Below are positions 11,301-24,021 of a stretch of DNA of 64,000 nt, in pieces. The position numbers were made by a program, and so were the translations under genes. The stretch lies in assembly GCA_900169235.1 (NCBI GenBank), contig FWCC01000054.1, positions 124,001 to 188,000 on the forward strand, given 5' to 3'. Below the pieces are notes generated by a model that worked only from the letters and a program-made list of their open reading frames with translations, ran no database searches and was not told where the DNA came from. The stretch's first letter is position 1. Every line of letters begins with the position of its first letter. This DNA comes from Zarea fungicola. Its lineage: Eukaryota; Ascomycota; Sordariomycetes; Hypocreales; Cordycipitaceae.

Positions 11301-14300
11301 TGCATCTAGTCATCCGGTTCGCTTTTTATCGTCTTTGGCTCTATCACTCAATTTTCCGACCGTGTTTTTGGGCAGTTTCGCCACGGACAGGTCTCGAAGT
11401 GATGCTCGCGAGGCTTGCCTCACAGTGGCTACAAGAGCCGAAACACCACACAAGACTTGAATGCGACGCTGCCATGATTCATCCTACAGCACTCCAGGTC
11501 TAGCTAGTTAGCCATGCTGCATCAATGCGTGGCGTTTTCTGACATCGATGCCTCACTTTGTCAAGCCCCTTGTCGCCTAATAAGAACACACAGAAACCAC
11601 GTGTAACGAGCTCATGCATGCAGGTTTTTCCCAGCGACAGCCGAACTAATAATCGGGCACGGTTTAGTTATTAGCTGACGCCTTGCCCCCTTCTCAGGTT
11701 TCCCACCACGTACGGCTGCACTAGGTGTCGCCATAGCATGGTTATTGCAGCTGACATTATCCACGCAGTATTGGTTGGTTTCCATGTCGAAGATTTTCCA
11801 AACAAGTTCTCTTCCGCATTTTAATTGGCAGCGCACAGCCTATGCGCCTTGCCATGGAGACAAAATCTCGCACCTGGGAGCGACGCTAGAAACAGGCAGT
11901 CCCGCACAAATCTGTCAAAAAGGCACCCCTAATGCCGGTACAAGGCTACTGAGAGTATATATGTAATGCCTCCCAACTAATAGGAACACAGTCGAACCAC
12001 CAACCAAGTGCCGACCTGAGCAATCGGAGTCAGTAACAAGCTTATTAGGGGAACAACATGTACTTAATGTACATCTCCAGCGTCAGCATGGCCGAATTTG
12101 CTGCCCTGACTAGCTCTGCCCTACACGAAAATGCTATGGAGCAGTAGCTTTGCAATAAGATTGCGATCAAGACTGGCCTTCTTACTCACTCCGTATGTTG
12201 AGAAGACAGAAGCGGGTTCCTGTTTGGAATATGATCATGGTTTTGTTCTCTTTCGCTCTCGTTCACAAGCTATTGTTATCGCCCTCATACTGTAACTTGG
12301 AAATGAACTGCGCAACCGTCGGATGCGATCCTGAATTCTGCTCAGCATTCGCAACGAACCATGCTTAGCTTCTGCGGGTACGAGCCCGGTGGATACAACT
12401 CCAGTATTCAGTTCCCCGTTCCTGATTTAAACCCTTTTGGGGTAGGACTTCCCCAGTCCCAAAATTGCATATGAAACACTGGGCGCTGGCCCTTTCTCGG
12501 CTGGCTGATACCGACGCTCTGGTCCAAGGTTGCGAGTCAAACGAAATGCCACAGTTTCGGCGTCACCACCAAGTTGCATGCACAACGGACCAGTTGTCCA
12601 TTGGCGTATGATTGTAGGATCCATATCAGCGGCCCAGCAGACCCTGAACTCCTACATGCATTGTTCATTTGAGACTACCGTGTCCGTTTCTAGCTCTCAA
12701 GACGATGCCGCCTGAGACTACGGGCCTTCCCGCGTACGGTCCGCGCCACATGTGAGCGGCCTCGGCTATTTCCTCAACGGCGGCAAAAGTAAATATACCT
12801 TCTCGGGGCCAAATTCCCAACGGTTAGTTTTCATTGCCGTTGCTTCTGCCTCTGATATGGCTACTTGTGGTCCTCATCGCACAAGCAAATGATTCGGAGC
12901 TTCTGTTCGCGCCCGTCACTCCTAAATGGTGCGGAGCGTGAAGAGTGACGTTGCAACAAAGATACTACCTCTTCAAGGATCTCTAAGTGATGTGTCATCG
13001 ACTCACAGAATTGTGTGGTGATTCCCCGCATGGTTGTCTCTCTTGTACTAGTTTATGTGCCTCATTTGCTACAGTATCGATTTCAAGCCACTTGTAATAT
13101 AACTGAATGGTATGATGCGGAAAGCACGTTTGTGAATGGTCCTCAAAGGAATCGGTTTATCGCCATGCGAGCGGTTGTGCTACCTCTAGCTCAAAACAGC
13201 CAGGACAAGCTCATATGTACAGTCCAAGACTCTGTACACGTTCTACCTACCATTTAAAGGAAACATGAAACCCACTAAGCTTATAGTGTAGAGAAATACT
13301 GCTACACATTCAGGCGTTTCTAATCGCAGTCTTGGTGTTGGCAATTCAGTCAAGGTTGCGCGATGTTTAACGAATGCAGTGGGAGCCAATTTCATGTCTA
13401 CGATCCAGTAATCTCAGTGGTATCACCAGCAACGTGGACGCGTTCAGGACCAGAGTTAGTCACACTTGCCATAGCTGCCTGTTAATCTTACTTGTGTGAG
13501 ACCAAAGACCTGGCAAGGTATCATTGTGAAATAGCTGAGCGCGATAACTCATCCAACGTTTGAAGACCAATACAGAGTAGTCCTATTCATACACGGCGCA
13601 CAATTTATGGTATAACTAGTTAGACAAACCCCAGTCGCCGACATGTCTTAATACTGGTTGGAAAAAAAAAAAAAAAAAGGAACCCAACACGATTACACGA
13701 GGCTTTCTTCTGGACCCGCGGAAGCCAGCCGACCATCCACTTGGTCCCTCATCCCGGCCGCCGCAATTTAAAAACGAAAATTTTTCTGCTCTGTGCCGTT
13801 CACCAACCTCTCACAGATACAAGGGGGTAGTCATCTTGGTTTTTACATTTTGGGTCCTGGCTCATCAACACCCTCTGTGGAGCCCCTGCAAGGTATACTA
13901 GTACAAGGACGCCCAGCGAAAAAGCCGGGGTGCAGGAAAACTGGTTTTTGGTCCTTCTGGAAAAAGGGGAGCCTTCTATGCATGGCTAGTCTGTCCCGCC
14001 AGCATGGTTTGTTGGGTCTGCCAGTTGATGCAGTATCATCCTAGCAAGGGTCCATGTCCAGGACAGACGGTCATGTACGGAGTACGCCCCCTGTGCGAAG
14101 AAAGTGCCAAACGGCACTTGGATGGGTGTTTGCCAAATATGGAAGGTTACCTGATGAGCATGAAGCATCCTTGAGATTTTTTTCTGTGTCCTCAGAGTGC
14201 GCGCGTGCTGCCGCAGGATTGGCAAGTTTGCTCTTAGTGGCCGGCCAGTTTGCCTATCCTAATTGCAATAGCCCTGCCCTCTGAGCCGTGTCGTCACAAC

Positions 14301-15790
14301 AAGCAAGTATCTTATTAGTCCGTCAATCAATTCAACCAAGTATTTGATGTCAAGTCTTTTACTTTGCTGGACCAGCAGCACCCCGCCACAACTTTTCTCA
14401 GTGCATGCAAAAGTGCATGCAAATTCGAGAATATCAGGCCCCTGGCGGGATTTCAGTGACAAATTTACTTCGCGGCCTTGCCGGGCCGTTTCTCGTATGG
14501 ACATAACCCAAATATAGCAGAGTGTGCCGTACTATTGTAGAGTGCAGGGCATGCTTCTTAACACAGTGAAAATGAAGCACAGTGGTCCTGCTACGACTCA
14601 ATCTTGCGACGGGCGGGTCGTCGACATTTCCTGTTTTATGATGCACAGACGAGGTAATTGCTTAGTTTTCCCGTCTCCTGGTCTTTTACTGTTTCCAATT
14701 ATTTAGTGCCGGTAGTGCAGGGGCTTTGCCGGCAGTGCCCTGCCACCGGACCCTGGGAAGAGCGTTGGTTGCTCAGACGCCAACAACGCCTTGCCTGTTC
14801 ATTTCGGCACCAATACCTTTTATCTCGGTAGAAGATGGAATTGCCTCGTTGCGTGGCAAACATATCGATAATAAACCCTGGCTACGGTCAGGTGAAACTG
14901 CAGTCTAAAGTTGCTTGATCGTTGTTTGCTGTCTTTCGTAAGTCATACTCTACGGGGCTTCCGCCAGGGCCTGGTTATTCACCAGGATCCAGCTTGTTGA
15001 GTCATGATGCAGGATCAATGCATGCTTCATGGCACGTTAATTTTGAGGCTGTTCATTGGCGGAAGGAAGTATTGCTTCTTCTGCCGTGTTTGTGGCTTCG
15101 GACCAGTGTGCTTCACGGCGTCGCAGTTCTACAGGGTAGGTCACGGCGCAAAATTTCAACTGCACCGGGTACTCTTTCCAGGCAATGGCAGCTGTCACAG
15201 GGTAATTAAAAGAACGACCCAAACTTGGGAATTTAGTTTGTTTCGGAGGGGGGGTAGGTTCGTATTTTTTGGGTTGTGGTAATTTCTAGTTGCCTGACTC
15301 TCGATTTGAAGGTGGTTTCTGATTCGCAAGCGTGTATATGTGTAAGTGATGGGTGCCTGTAAAATTTCCAAACTACAACTCGTTGTAAGAATGACACTAA
15401 TATTATCTGGATGGCGAATTGTTATTGGATTCCAATACATGATAGATCCTAATTTATAACACAGAAAGTTTCTGCGCGAGAATATTGAGACATGGACAAC
15501 TATCTGCCAAACTTTGGAGACCCACATTGGCAAGTAACACTACGACCGACCCCGCCAAGCTGGCTGGTGACGCAGGCAAACCAAGCTTCACCAAACCACT
15601 ACTTTTACTCTCTAAGGTCTCGTCGAGACACGTCCTCCATTTGAATTGACCGTACTCTTCCAAATTCACAAAGTCCAGACACAGGCGGACCAACCGGATT
15701 GGGAGTGTGCATCTTGCCCCATCAGCAGCTACCTTCCTTCTGCCCTCGATTTCCTTCCCTTAACACTACACACCACCGCCGACAATCACC
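8363..15790. other. Long gene-poor interval, right part
   Basis: About 7.4 kb without a convincing gene. The first kilobase (to about 9250) is pyrimidine-rich on the minus strand and is best read as promoter of the small gene at 8.0-8.4 kb. From 9.3 to 15.3 kb the sequence has mixed, moderate base composition, many short open frames with no codon bias, no recognisable transposase or reverse transcriptase, no long terminal or inverted repeats that I can see, and an A-run near 13661-13678. One copy of the palindromic 11-mer GTACGGAGTAC is at 14075-14085. The last ~150 bp are the CT-rich promoter of ARPC5. Confidence 0.5.
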
Positions 15791-16678
15791 ATGTCCATCA
15801 TCCAGCAGCACACGAGCGCCACGCTCAGCGACAATTGGCGCACAATCAACATTGATGCCCTGACAGAGGATTCGAGTGTCAACTTTGACACGTCGACACT
15901 GCACCCACCGCAGCCCGAGATTACCGAGGCCGACGTGCGCGGGCTGGCCGGCCAAGTCCGACAGCTGCTGCGCGGTGGCGATGCCGAGGGAGCTCTCCGC
16001 GGATGCCTGGAGACGCCAGTATATAATGGAACTGATGCAGCCAAGGTACGACATGTGCGGATACCGCTTGCTTTAGGAGTCGGGAAGGGTGGTGTGGTCG
16101 CGAGAAACATCAATCCGAGAAGCGGCTACTTGCTGTGCTCCGACCTTCCCTGCGACAGAGTAGTTGCGCCTTGAAACAAACGAAGAAGAAGAAAAATCAA
16201 AAGAGGCAAAAAACAAAACAAAAACAGAAACAAACTCTGGGACAGCTAGACTAACAAAATTGCACACAGGATGCTCACTTGCAAACACTTGTTGAAGTTC
16301 TGCAGTCCATCAAGGCGAGCGACATGACACCACTGCTGAAGCAAATTTATGAATCTCCCGGTGGCAGCGAATGCCTCGACGTCCTGATGAAATACATGTA
16401 ACGACGTTCCCAGTACAATTCGCCGAATTTCACATACAGCTAACATGGCCATTTTGCAATACAGCTACAAGGGCATGGCCGGATCCCACTCTAGCCGTGG
16501 CACCAAAGTCACTCCCCAGTCTACCGGCGGCTTCAGCCAAGTCGGCTCTCGTCCCGGTGCCTCCAACGAGCCTGCGTCGGCAGCTATGAGTGTGATGCTC
16601 AGCTGGCACGAGAAGCTTGTCGAGGTAGCCGGTCTTGGCTGCATCGGCAGAACCATGACGGATTGGCGTCGAGTATAA
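15791..16678 (+). CDS. ARPC5: Arp2/3 complex 16-kDa subunit (ARPC5)
   Basis: Exons 15791-16045, 16270-16397 and 16465-16678 give 198 aa. The N-terminus (NWRTINIDALTEDS) and the C-terminal block (LMKYIYKGMA, then LSWHEKLVEVAGLGCIGRTMTDWRRV) match the ARPC5 family, whose members cap the seven-subunit Arp2/3 complex that nucleates branched actin at endocytic patches. It is longer than the 151-aa human protein because of a Ser/Gly-rich insert (SHSSRGTKVTPQSTGGFSQVGSRPG) around residues 140-165. Intron 2 splits the Ile codon before YKGM; ignoring it would place a stop right after KYM. The first intron, at 224 bp, is long for this window. ATG 15791 sits in CACCATG after a CT-rich leader. Confidence 0.92.
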
Positions 16679-16868
16679 AGGGGGCGATGCTTTTTTTATG
16701 TTGGAGTTTGTTGAATAGGTGATCTTTTGCAAGTTTTATCAAAGCCTATTTCAAGTACATAGAATAAAAAAAGAGGAAAAAAACACGCCATTTTGTACTT
16801 CCAGTCCTTCCATCTATATTTTTGTTACATTTAAAAGTACATGTCGTTGGTACCTGGCTGGGCCTGAA

Positions 16869-18036
16869 TTACTTTTGCTCCAGGAGGTCCTTTAGACTCG
16901 TTTCGCCAGATCCTCTGGGCAGCGGCTGAGGCTGGTTCTCGCCTTCTCGCCAGCCAATCATGTATATGATTCTAAAGGTGGCAGGAATCGAGCCGTCCTC
17001 GTTGCCGTGCAGCTCACGATAGATTGCATCGTTGGCTAGCAGCACATCACGACCAATCGGGCCCATTTCGCGACCCAGAATGGCATTACTCTCGCCCATG
17101 GCCTGCAGATCCTGCATGAGGGCGTACGTGTCCGGGTAGTCGACGATGATATCATCCACATCGACAGTCAGCATCTTGAAACCGGCCTTTTGCAGAAGCC
17201 CACCCACGTCTCTGACGTCGGCCAGCGGGGAGACGTGAGGCGAGATGCCACCGCGGCGCTCCTGGTCGGCCAGCTGGAGAGATGTGCGCAGTTCAAAGAG
17301 ACTGTCTCCACCGAGCATGGCCCCGATGAAGGGCGCGTCGGGTTTCAGAACGCTGTTGATTTGCGACAGGATCCCGGGGAGGTCGTTGATCCAGTGCATG
17401 CTGAGGGAGCTCAGCACGAGGTCAAACGTCGCTGGCTCAAACGGCAGCGTCTCTTCGTCCTCCAGAACGAGGCGGGAGATGTTGAGCTTGTTATTAAAGT
17501 CGAGGCTGGCATCGCGATATAGCAGAGTCTCGGACGAGTCGACGGCCGTGAGCTCTGATATGCGTGTGGAGAGGGGCGGTGACTCTGGCATGGCGGGATC
17601 CGGGTCCGGGTTGTCAGCAGTGAGAGCGCGGGCAATGTTGCAGCTGTTTGCGCCGAGATCGAGTACCTTTGGAAATTGTCGATTGATGTCCTAGAAAGTT
17701 CAAGCTATTAGCAAAAAAATAAAACTTCCCCCAATTGGCAACGACGAAAGTGGGTTGTATTTTGTAGCCTACAAGTAGTCTCTCCGTCACACGCCGGGCG
17801 ACCTCATCCTTGAGGTAATCTGCTTGGCGGCCCTCGTCGACATTGGCACCGGCACGCTCCTTTTGAAGCCATTTTGTTCTTTTGCTGAAGACCTGGAAGC
17901 GTGGCGAGGCGGCCGACGCTACGGCGTAGGAGCGACGACTGAACAGTTCGAATGGTGGTGGCGGCGCGATGCGCTGCAAGGGAAGCCGGGCAAGCACCCT
18001 CGCCGCATTAATCAAGGTTAGCCTGCATGCCGACAT
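16869..18036 (-). CDS. NDUFAF5: Mitochondrial complex I assembly methyltransferase-fold protein (NDUFAF5-like)
   Basis: Two exons on the minus strand (18036-17773, 17690-16869) give 361 aa. The N-terminus is basic and Arg/Ala-rich (LINAARVLARLPLQRI, FSRRSYAVA), as expected of a mitochondrial presequence. The motif FQVFSKRTKWLQKERA and the SAM-binding signature VLDLGAN (residues about 97-103), then FDLVLSSLSMHWINDLP and GAMLGGDSLFELR, are typical of NDUFAF5, which hydroxylates an arginine of the NDUFS7 subunit during complex I assembly in animals. Fungi with complex I keep it; S. cerevisiae, which lacks complex I, does not. The intron is 82 bp. It is divergent from AP-2 alpha, sharing a ~700 bp promoter region. 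Confidence 0.88.
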
Positions 18037-18741
18037 GGCATTCTATTCGTGCAGGAAAGGGTCTACAAGAGCTGCATGGGTGATAATGGCGAGAAAGGGA
18101 AGATTTTGCTTGGGGCTGTAGTTGGCGATGGATTGAAAAGCGCCGTGTCGAGCCGAAGCTATCTACAGCGGGTTTCAAGGTACGTACCGCTCCGCCTGCA
18201 CCAGCACCACCCTGTTAAGGTTGCAAGGGTCGCAAGACATTCCGCCACTACCAGCACCACCTCTCCTGCTGGGCCTTTCCCCTCGACCACAAGACGAAGC
18301 TTGACCGGCCATCTGCATTGAGCAGGCATTAGCTTCTGCACCGTTGATCTAAATTTCTATTGATGCCTCTGCGTTCATATTTTCCCCAACCCTCCCAGAG
18401 ACACGCGGCCGACACAGTCTTGGGCACTTATCGTCGCTAGCGACTTTGGTCTTGGCCACTCCTAAAACAAGCGCCCGACCGAACCCCCAGGCGAACACAT
18501 TCACAGCTCGCCGCCAAGCCCCCCCCGTGGCAAGCGCATGCCATTCTCGTATGCCGACTATGCGAATTCTGTGACCTCTTGAACGAAAATCCCAGTAGTG
18601 CGCAAGTGCGAGCAAGGTCCGTCAACTTGTTCCGGTTGAGCCGCCCGCCATCTATCCTGAAAGGGGCTTGGGAGACCGGGAAGAATAGCATATGCGCCTT
18701 TGACGAGACAAACTCCAGATACGCATACACATTAGCCCACC
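18037..18741. other. Bidirectional promoter region between NDUFAF5-like and AP-2 alpha genes
   Basis: Both genes read outward from this 705-bp stretch. No ORF of interest. There are C-rich and pyrimidine-rich blocks (18230-18300, 18480-18530) but no clear TATA box. Confidence 0.6.
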
Positions 18742-21700
18742 ATGTCGAGCTCAGGAGGTGGCTTTTTGGGCCGCTCGAGCAGTAGCACGGCCAACATGCG
18801 TGGTCTCGTCCAGTTCATTGCCGACTTGCGAAATGCCCGTGCACGAGAGCTTGAAGAGAAGCGCATCAACAAGGAGCTGGCTAATATTCGACAAAAATTC
18901 AAGGATGGAAGCCTTAGCGGCTACCACAAGAAGAAATATGTCTGCAAGCTGCTCTATATTTACATTCTCGGATGGGATGTCGACTTTGGCCATCTCGAAG
19001 CCGTCAACCTCATCTCAGCTGGGAAATACTCGGAGAAGCAGATTGGTTACCTGGCCGTGACTCTCTTCCTGCACGAGAAGCACGAGCTACTTCATCTTGT
19101 TGTGAATAGTATTCGAAAGGACTTGCTGGATCACAACGAACTGTTCAACTGCCTGGCTCTGCACGCGATTGCCAACGTCGGCGGTCGCGAAATGGGCGAA
19201 TCCCTTAGTGGTGACGTGCACCGACTACTGATTGCTCCGTGAGTGCCGCCATGTTCATTCTTGATGGGAAGCTATCTCTAATATGCATTTGTAGCACCTC
19301 TAAATCGTTTGTAAAGAAGAAGGCTGCTCTTACTCTTCTGCGATTATACCGAAAAAACCCAGAAATCGTCAGCCCAACATGGGCGGATCGCTTAATACAT
19401 TTGATGGATGACAATGACCTTGGCGTTGCTCTCTCCGTCACATCACTCGTGATGACAGTGGCGCAGGATAGTTTGGAGCTTTACAAGGGTGCCTACGCAA
19501 AGGCTGCTGCGCGACTCAAGCGCATTGTCATTGACTCCGAGTACACAGCCGACTATCTGTACTATAAAGTTCCATGCCCGTGGCTTCAGGTAAAGCTACT
19601 GAAGCTTCTTCAGTACTTTGTCCCCTCAGGTTCGTCACGGACATTCCGCATGATTGCGCATTTCTAACCGGTGCTTAGAGGATACCCACGTGCGTAACAT
19701 GCTTCGAGAAGCTCTCCAGAAGATTCTGAGCCTCGCCACAGAGGGCAGCAAGAATGTGCAGCAAAATAATGCGCAGAATGCTGTACTATTCGAAGCAATC
19801 AACCTCATCATCCACCTAGACACAGAACATGAGCTCATGGACCAAATATCATCTCGCCTAGGTCGTTTCATCCAGAGCCGCGAGACAAATGTGAGATATC
19901 TTGGTTTGGAAGCAATGACACACTTGGCCGCACGCACACAGACGCTTGCTCCCATCAAGCAGCACCAAAACATTATCCTCGGCTCTCTCAAGGACCGCGA
20001 CATTAGTGTTCGGCGCAAGGGACTAGACCTTCTCTACAGCATGTGCGATTCCACAAACGCTCGCATCATTGTGGGTGAGCTTCTGCATCACCTGGCAAAT
20101 GCCGACTTTGCTATTCGTGAAGAAATGGTTCTTAAGATTGCGATTCTGACAGAAAAGTATGCCACTGACGTTCAATGGTACGTCGACATATCTCTGAGAC
20201 TGATTGCCATGGCTGGTGACCACGTCAGCGACGAGGTCTGGCAGCGAGTCACACAAATTGTCACCAATAACGAAGAGCTCCAAGTATATGCCGCGCAAAA
20301 CGCACTGCAACACATCAAGTCGGATCACTGCCACGAGACACTGGTCAAAATCGGTGCCTACATTCTTGGTGAATTCGGCCACCTGGTTGCCGACCAGCCC
20401 CGATGCAGTCCTATTGAGCAATTTATGGCTCTGCAGAACAAGCTAGCCTCATGCTCATCTAGTACCCGCGCCATGATTCTCTCCTGTTTTATCAAGTTTG
20501 TCAACCTGTTTCCTGAGATCAAGCCTCAGCTGGTTCGCATATTCGAGATTCATAGCTTCACCCTCGACTCTGAAATGCAACAAAGAGCCTGCGAATACCT
20601 GACCCTTGCCACGCTTCCCACGGATGATCTGCTGCGCACGGTTTGTGATGAGATGCCGCCTTTCCCTGAAAGAGAGTCCGCACTTTTGTCTCGACTGCAC
20701 CAGAAGCACGCCAATACTAGCGACAGGCGCACGTGGGTTGTTGGAGGCAAGGATGCCAATGCCGAGAATTCCGAGCTTAATATGGCGAAGCCAGGGCTTA
20801 AGCGCTCCTTTAGCTCAGCACATACACTGAACGGAACGAATGGCTCTGCAGCCACCTCACAGTCGCACGGCGCCAGTGATCTGGCAGGTCTCGACATGAG
20901 CGGCCCAACAGAGCCAGCCAGGGCACCAAATTTGGCAAGCGCAGCACATTTATCGCCAGGCTGGGAGAAGGGCTACAACCGTCTCCTGCTGCGGGCAGAG
21001 GGTGTCTTGTACGAGGACAGCCAGCTACAAGTTGGCGTGCGATCCGAATACCGCGGCCAAATGGCCTGCATCATTGCTTATTTCAAGAACAAGAACCCGG
21101 GTGAGATCTCGTCCTTTACAACTACGTTGGACCTGGATCGGAGCGAAAAGGCCAATCTGACGTGGGATGTCAAGGATCTGCCTGATAGCACCCTTGCGCC
21201 AGGCGGACAAGCGCAGCAAGTCATTATGTTTGAGGCGCGCAAGGCGTTCAAAAAGGGCCCGACCATCCGAGTCAGCTACCTAGCCGGATCGCTGCAAGCG
21301 GTTACGCTGAAACTGCCGGTTGCCATACACAAATTCATGGACCCGGCAGAACTGTCGGCCGAAGACTTTTTCAAGCGATGGAAGCAAATCAGCGCCGGCC
21401 CAAGAGAAGCCCAGAGCATCTTTGGGGTGGACGTAAAGGCAAAAAATAGAGAAATCACGGAGAGCTTCGTCAGGAGATCCATAGAGGGATTCCGCTGGCG
21501 CCTGCTAGATATGGTGGACCCGAACCCGAAGAATATTGTTGGTGCAAGTGTGTTGCACACATCAGAAGGTGGCAAGTTTGGATGCCTTATGAGACTGGAG
21601 CCAAATTATGGCAGCCAGGTAAGGATATTACTGTCCAGATTTCTAAAATGAACCTCTATGCTAACTCTGCGTGTAGATGATTCGCCTGACAATTCGTGCG

Positions 21701-21841
21701 ACGGACGAGTCAGTACCTGGTGTGCTTCTCAAGCTCATGCAAGATCACCTGAGCATGGGTGTCTCTGCAGGACCGGACCTGCCCGAGCCTCCCACGAGAC
21801 AGGAGATATCTGATGCGTTTGGCAATGTCATGGTGACGTAG
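18742..21841 (+). CDS. APL3: AP-2 clathrin adaptor complex subunit alpha
   Basis: Exons 18742-19238, 19295-19629, 19679-21618 and 21677-21841 give 978 aa. The start [32 protein letters not shown] and the HEAT-like trunk (to about residue 640) are those of alpha-adaptin. A Ser/Thr-rich hinge follows (about 640-700), then the C2/appendage domain (about 702-978) beginning [30 protein letters not shown]. The protein is the large subunit that binds PtdIns(4,5)P2 and cargo at the plasma membrane in clathrin-mediated endocytosis. The second intron is only 49 bp and has an unusual donor, GTTCGT, but joining across it restores [16 protein letters not shown] in frame. The last intron joins SQ to [15 protein letters not shown]. 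Length is normal for the family. Confidence 0.95.
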
Positions 21842-22206
21842 TATGGAAATAATAGATGAGGCAAGGATGTGAAACCGTAATGTCAAGGCATGTACTTAGG
21901 ATAGCACAGGGAAGCTCCGTTGTATATGTGTGGGGGGGAATACTATGGCGTTTGGTGGGGATTGAACTGGCCGTTGAAGAAAATTTGAAAGAAAACGATG
22001 CAAAGAAAGTTGCCAAAAAAGAGAAGAAGTTGATTAGCAGTGCAGAGGCTGGCGGAAGAAAACCTGTGTCGCTACGTAAAGAAACAAGCACATAAGAATG
22101 ATAGGACGTTGAAAGATGTGAGCCAATAAGGAAAGTGATTCCTAGGTGACGATGCATCATATTTACATTGATTTACCATCTTAAATTTTTCTTCCGTAGA
22201 AAAAAT
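21842..22206. other. Convergent 3' flanks of AP-2 alpha and the PLP-homeostasis gene
   Basis: 365 bp between two stop codons of convergent genes. It holds A-rich stretches suitable for 3' end formation and no ORF I would defend. Confidence 0.5.
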
Positions 22207-23134
22207 CTATACACGAATCTTGGCATCTGCTCTATCCGGTCGCTGGCCAAAGATTGTGCTGCCGACTCGGACCTCGCTGCTGCCACCGACAATGGCTCCC
22301 TCAAAGTCATCACTCATACCCATGCTCAACTCCAGATCTTCTCGCTGCATGCCCAACTCGCTTGCCACGAGATCTCTCTGCTCCCGCAGCGCCACAAAGT
22401 CCTCATTCTCATTCTCCGCCGTCGTCGCCCGGCTCCTTGCAATGGCACCAATTGTCATGAGGCCGAGCAGCTTCAGGCTCGGACACTGCTCCACAATCTC
22501 CCGACACAGAGCAACCGTCTCGGCGCCAGGCGCGCAGCCCGACTTGGCCTCCTCACCCGAGGTGTTGACCTGGACGTGGACGCCAATGGGAGGCAGCGGC
22601 GGGTCGGCGGCGGCGCGGGTGCTGTGGAGGAGCTGTGCCTTCTTCGCCGTGTCCACGCTCGACACGGCAAAGAGGTTGGGAATCTTGGCGAGAGATTTGC
22701 AGTGACCGGACTGGAGGCCACCGATGAAATGCCAGTGAATGGTACGGGGCAGGAGCTCAGCCTTTTGGGCGAGCTCCTGAGCGTAGTTTTCGCCAAAGTG
22801 AAGGTGTCGGGCGGGTGCCTGGTGGAGGGCGAGAATGTCATTTGCGGGCTTGAGCTTGGAGACGGCCACGAGCCTGACCTGAAATGTGACGAGGCGGTTA
22901 GCAATAATTTTATTTTGTGATTTAATAGCTTTTTTTTCTCTTGGCGTTTAAAGCACATGGCCACCCGTTGAATATCAGCCAAAATGCTCATCTTGTCTCA
23001 ATAGGTAGTGTTACAAGGCGTACATTACGTCCAGCACTGATGGCCGTGACCCGTTGCTGCACGGACGCGAATTGTGACACGAGAGTTGCCACTCTGGCGG
23101 GATCTATGCGCATGTCGTCTGTATTATCCGTCAT
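22207..23134 (-). CDS. Pyridoxal phosphate homeostasis protein (YggS/PLPBP family)
   Basis: Two exons (23134-23024, 22878-22207) give 260 aa. Joining yields AGRNVRLVAVSKLKP, the family signature, with K45 as the PLP-binding lysine. Further family motifs follow: HFGENYAQE, WHFIGGLQSGHCK (canonical HFIGxLQxNK, here with Gly-His in place of Asn), VHVQVNTSGEEAKSG, LKLLGLMTIG, LSMGMSDDFEGAI and GSTIFGQR. The protein is a single-domain, fold-type III barrel that carries PLP and balances the free vitamin B6 pool; no enzymatic activity is established for the family. S. cerevisiae YBL036C is the yeast counterpart. The intron is 145 bp with a GTACGC donor, chosen because it is the only junction that gives the VRLVAVSK strand. 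Confidence 0.9.
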
Positions 23135-24021
23135 TTCTCAACAGAAAATGTTGTGATTGCGTTGTTGGTGCTCATAAAAAAAGAAGTGTAAGAGTTCAAG
23201 GGCAAAGCGTATTAACAGAGGCAACTGAATGTCAAAATGACTAACTTTATGGTTTTGCTGGTACTCTATCCCCCCCACAGGCCAGTTTTGCCGGCTCCTT
23301 AGCGGACGGTTTCCCCCGTAATTGCAAGTTCGATGCGCCAGTATTTGCTGCTTTTAACCGGTTAGTCAGCAATTGATTCAACAGGCATTACAGTAGATGG
23401 AGCACCTCGGACACTCAGAACTGGTCGATCTCCATGTTAAAACCATTTCACTAACTCTACAAGGCTCGTAAACTTCTGCGCCGCTCAGCCAATCCCCATG
23501 CAAGTTACCATTCTAATAAAACCAGTGGAGTGGGCATGATAACATCCGCTCGCCTACCAAAACTTTTCGCTCATTCACGAAGACACTCTTTAACTATTTA
23601 TTAAAAAGTAGCAACTGTTGCTAATCAAGAGATTTTAAAGGCTGAAATTCTAATTGAAAATTTAACAGCAATCGGGCTAGAAACAAGCTGACGTCGGCTC
23701 CCCGTCTGTTGGTTCTAGAGTTAGCCGTTCATGACCACACAACCAGCAGCATGAATAAGTTCCATAGCTCGATATAAAGAGATAGTTATATTCTCTTTCA
23801 ACCTAAGCAATTTGAGCGCAAATACAGAAATAAATAAATACATAGGAAAGACAAACTGAAGACCCTTTCAGCCTCTATATACAAGCATGTATAAGCTCGA
23901 GCTTGTATATAGCAGTATGAGCAGGGGTTTACTGCAAAACTTTCTGCGAGTTGCAAGTTGAGTCTGAACCACAATTCTCATTAGATGAGCGCGTCGTTTC
24001 AAGGTAATGGCAGAACATATC
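23135..24021. other. Promoter of the PLP-homeostasis gene and 3' flank of the chitosanase gene
   Basis: 887 bp, both neighbours on the minus strand. AT-rich around 23570-23680 and 23800-23860. No gene, tRNA or repeat is seen; a GTTCGATGC near 23328 resembles a tRNA B box but no cloverleaf can be drawn. Confidence 0.5.
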
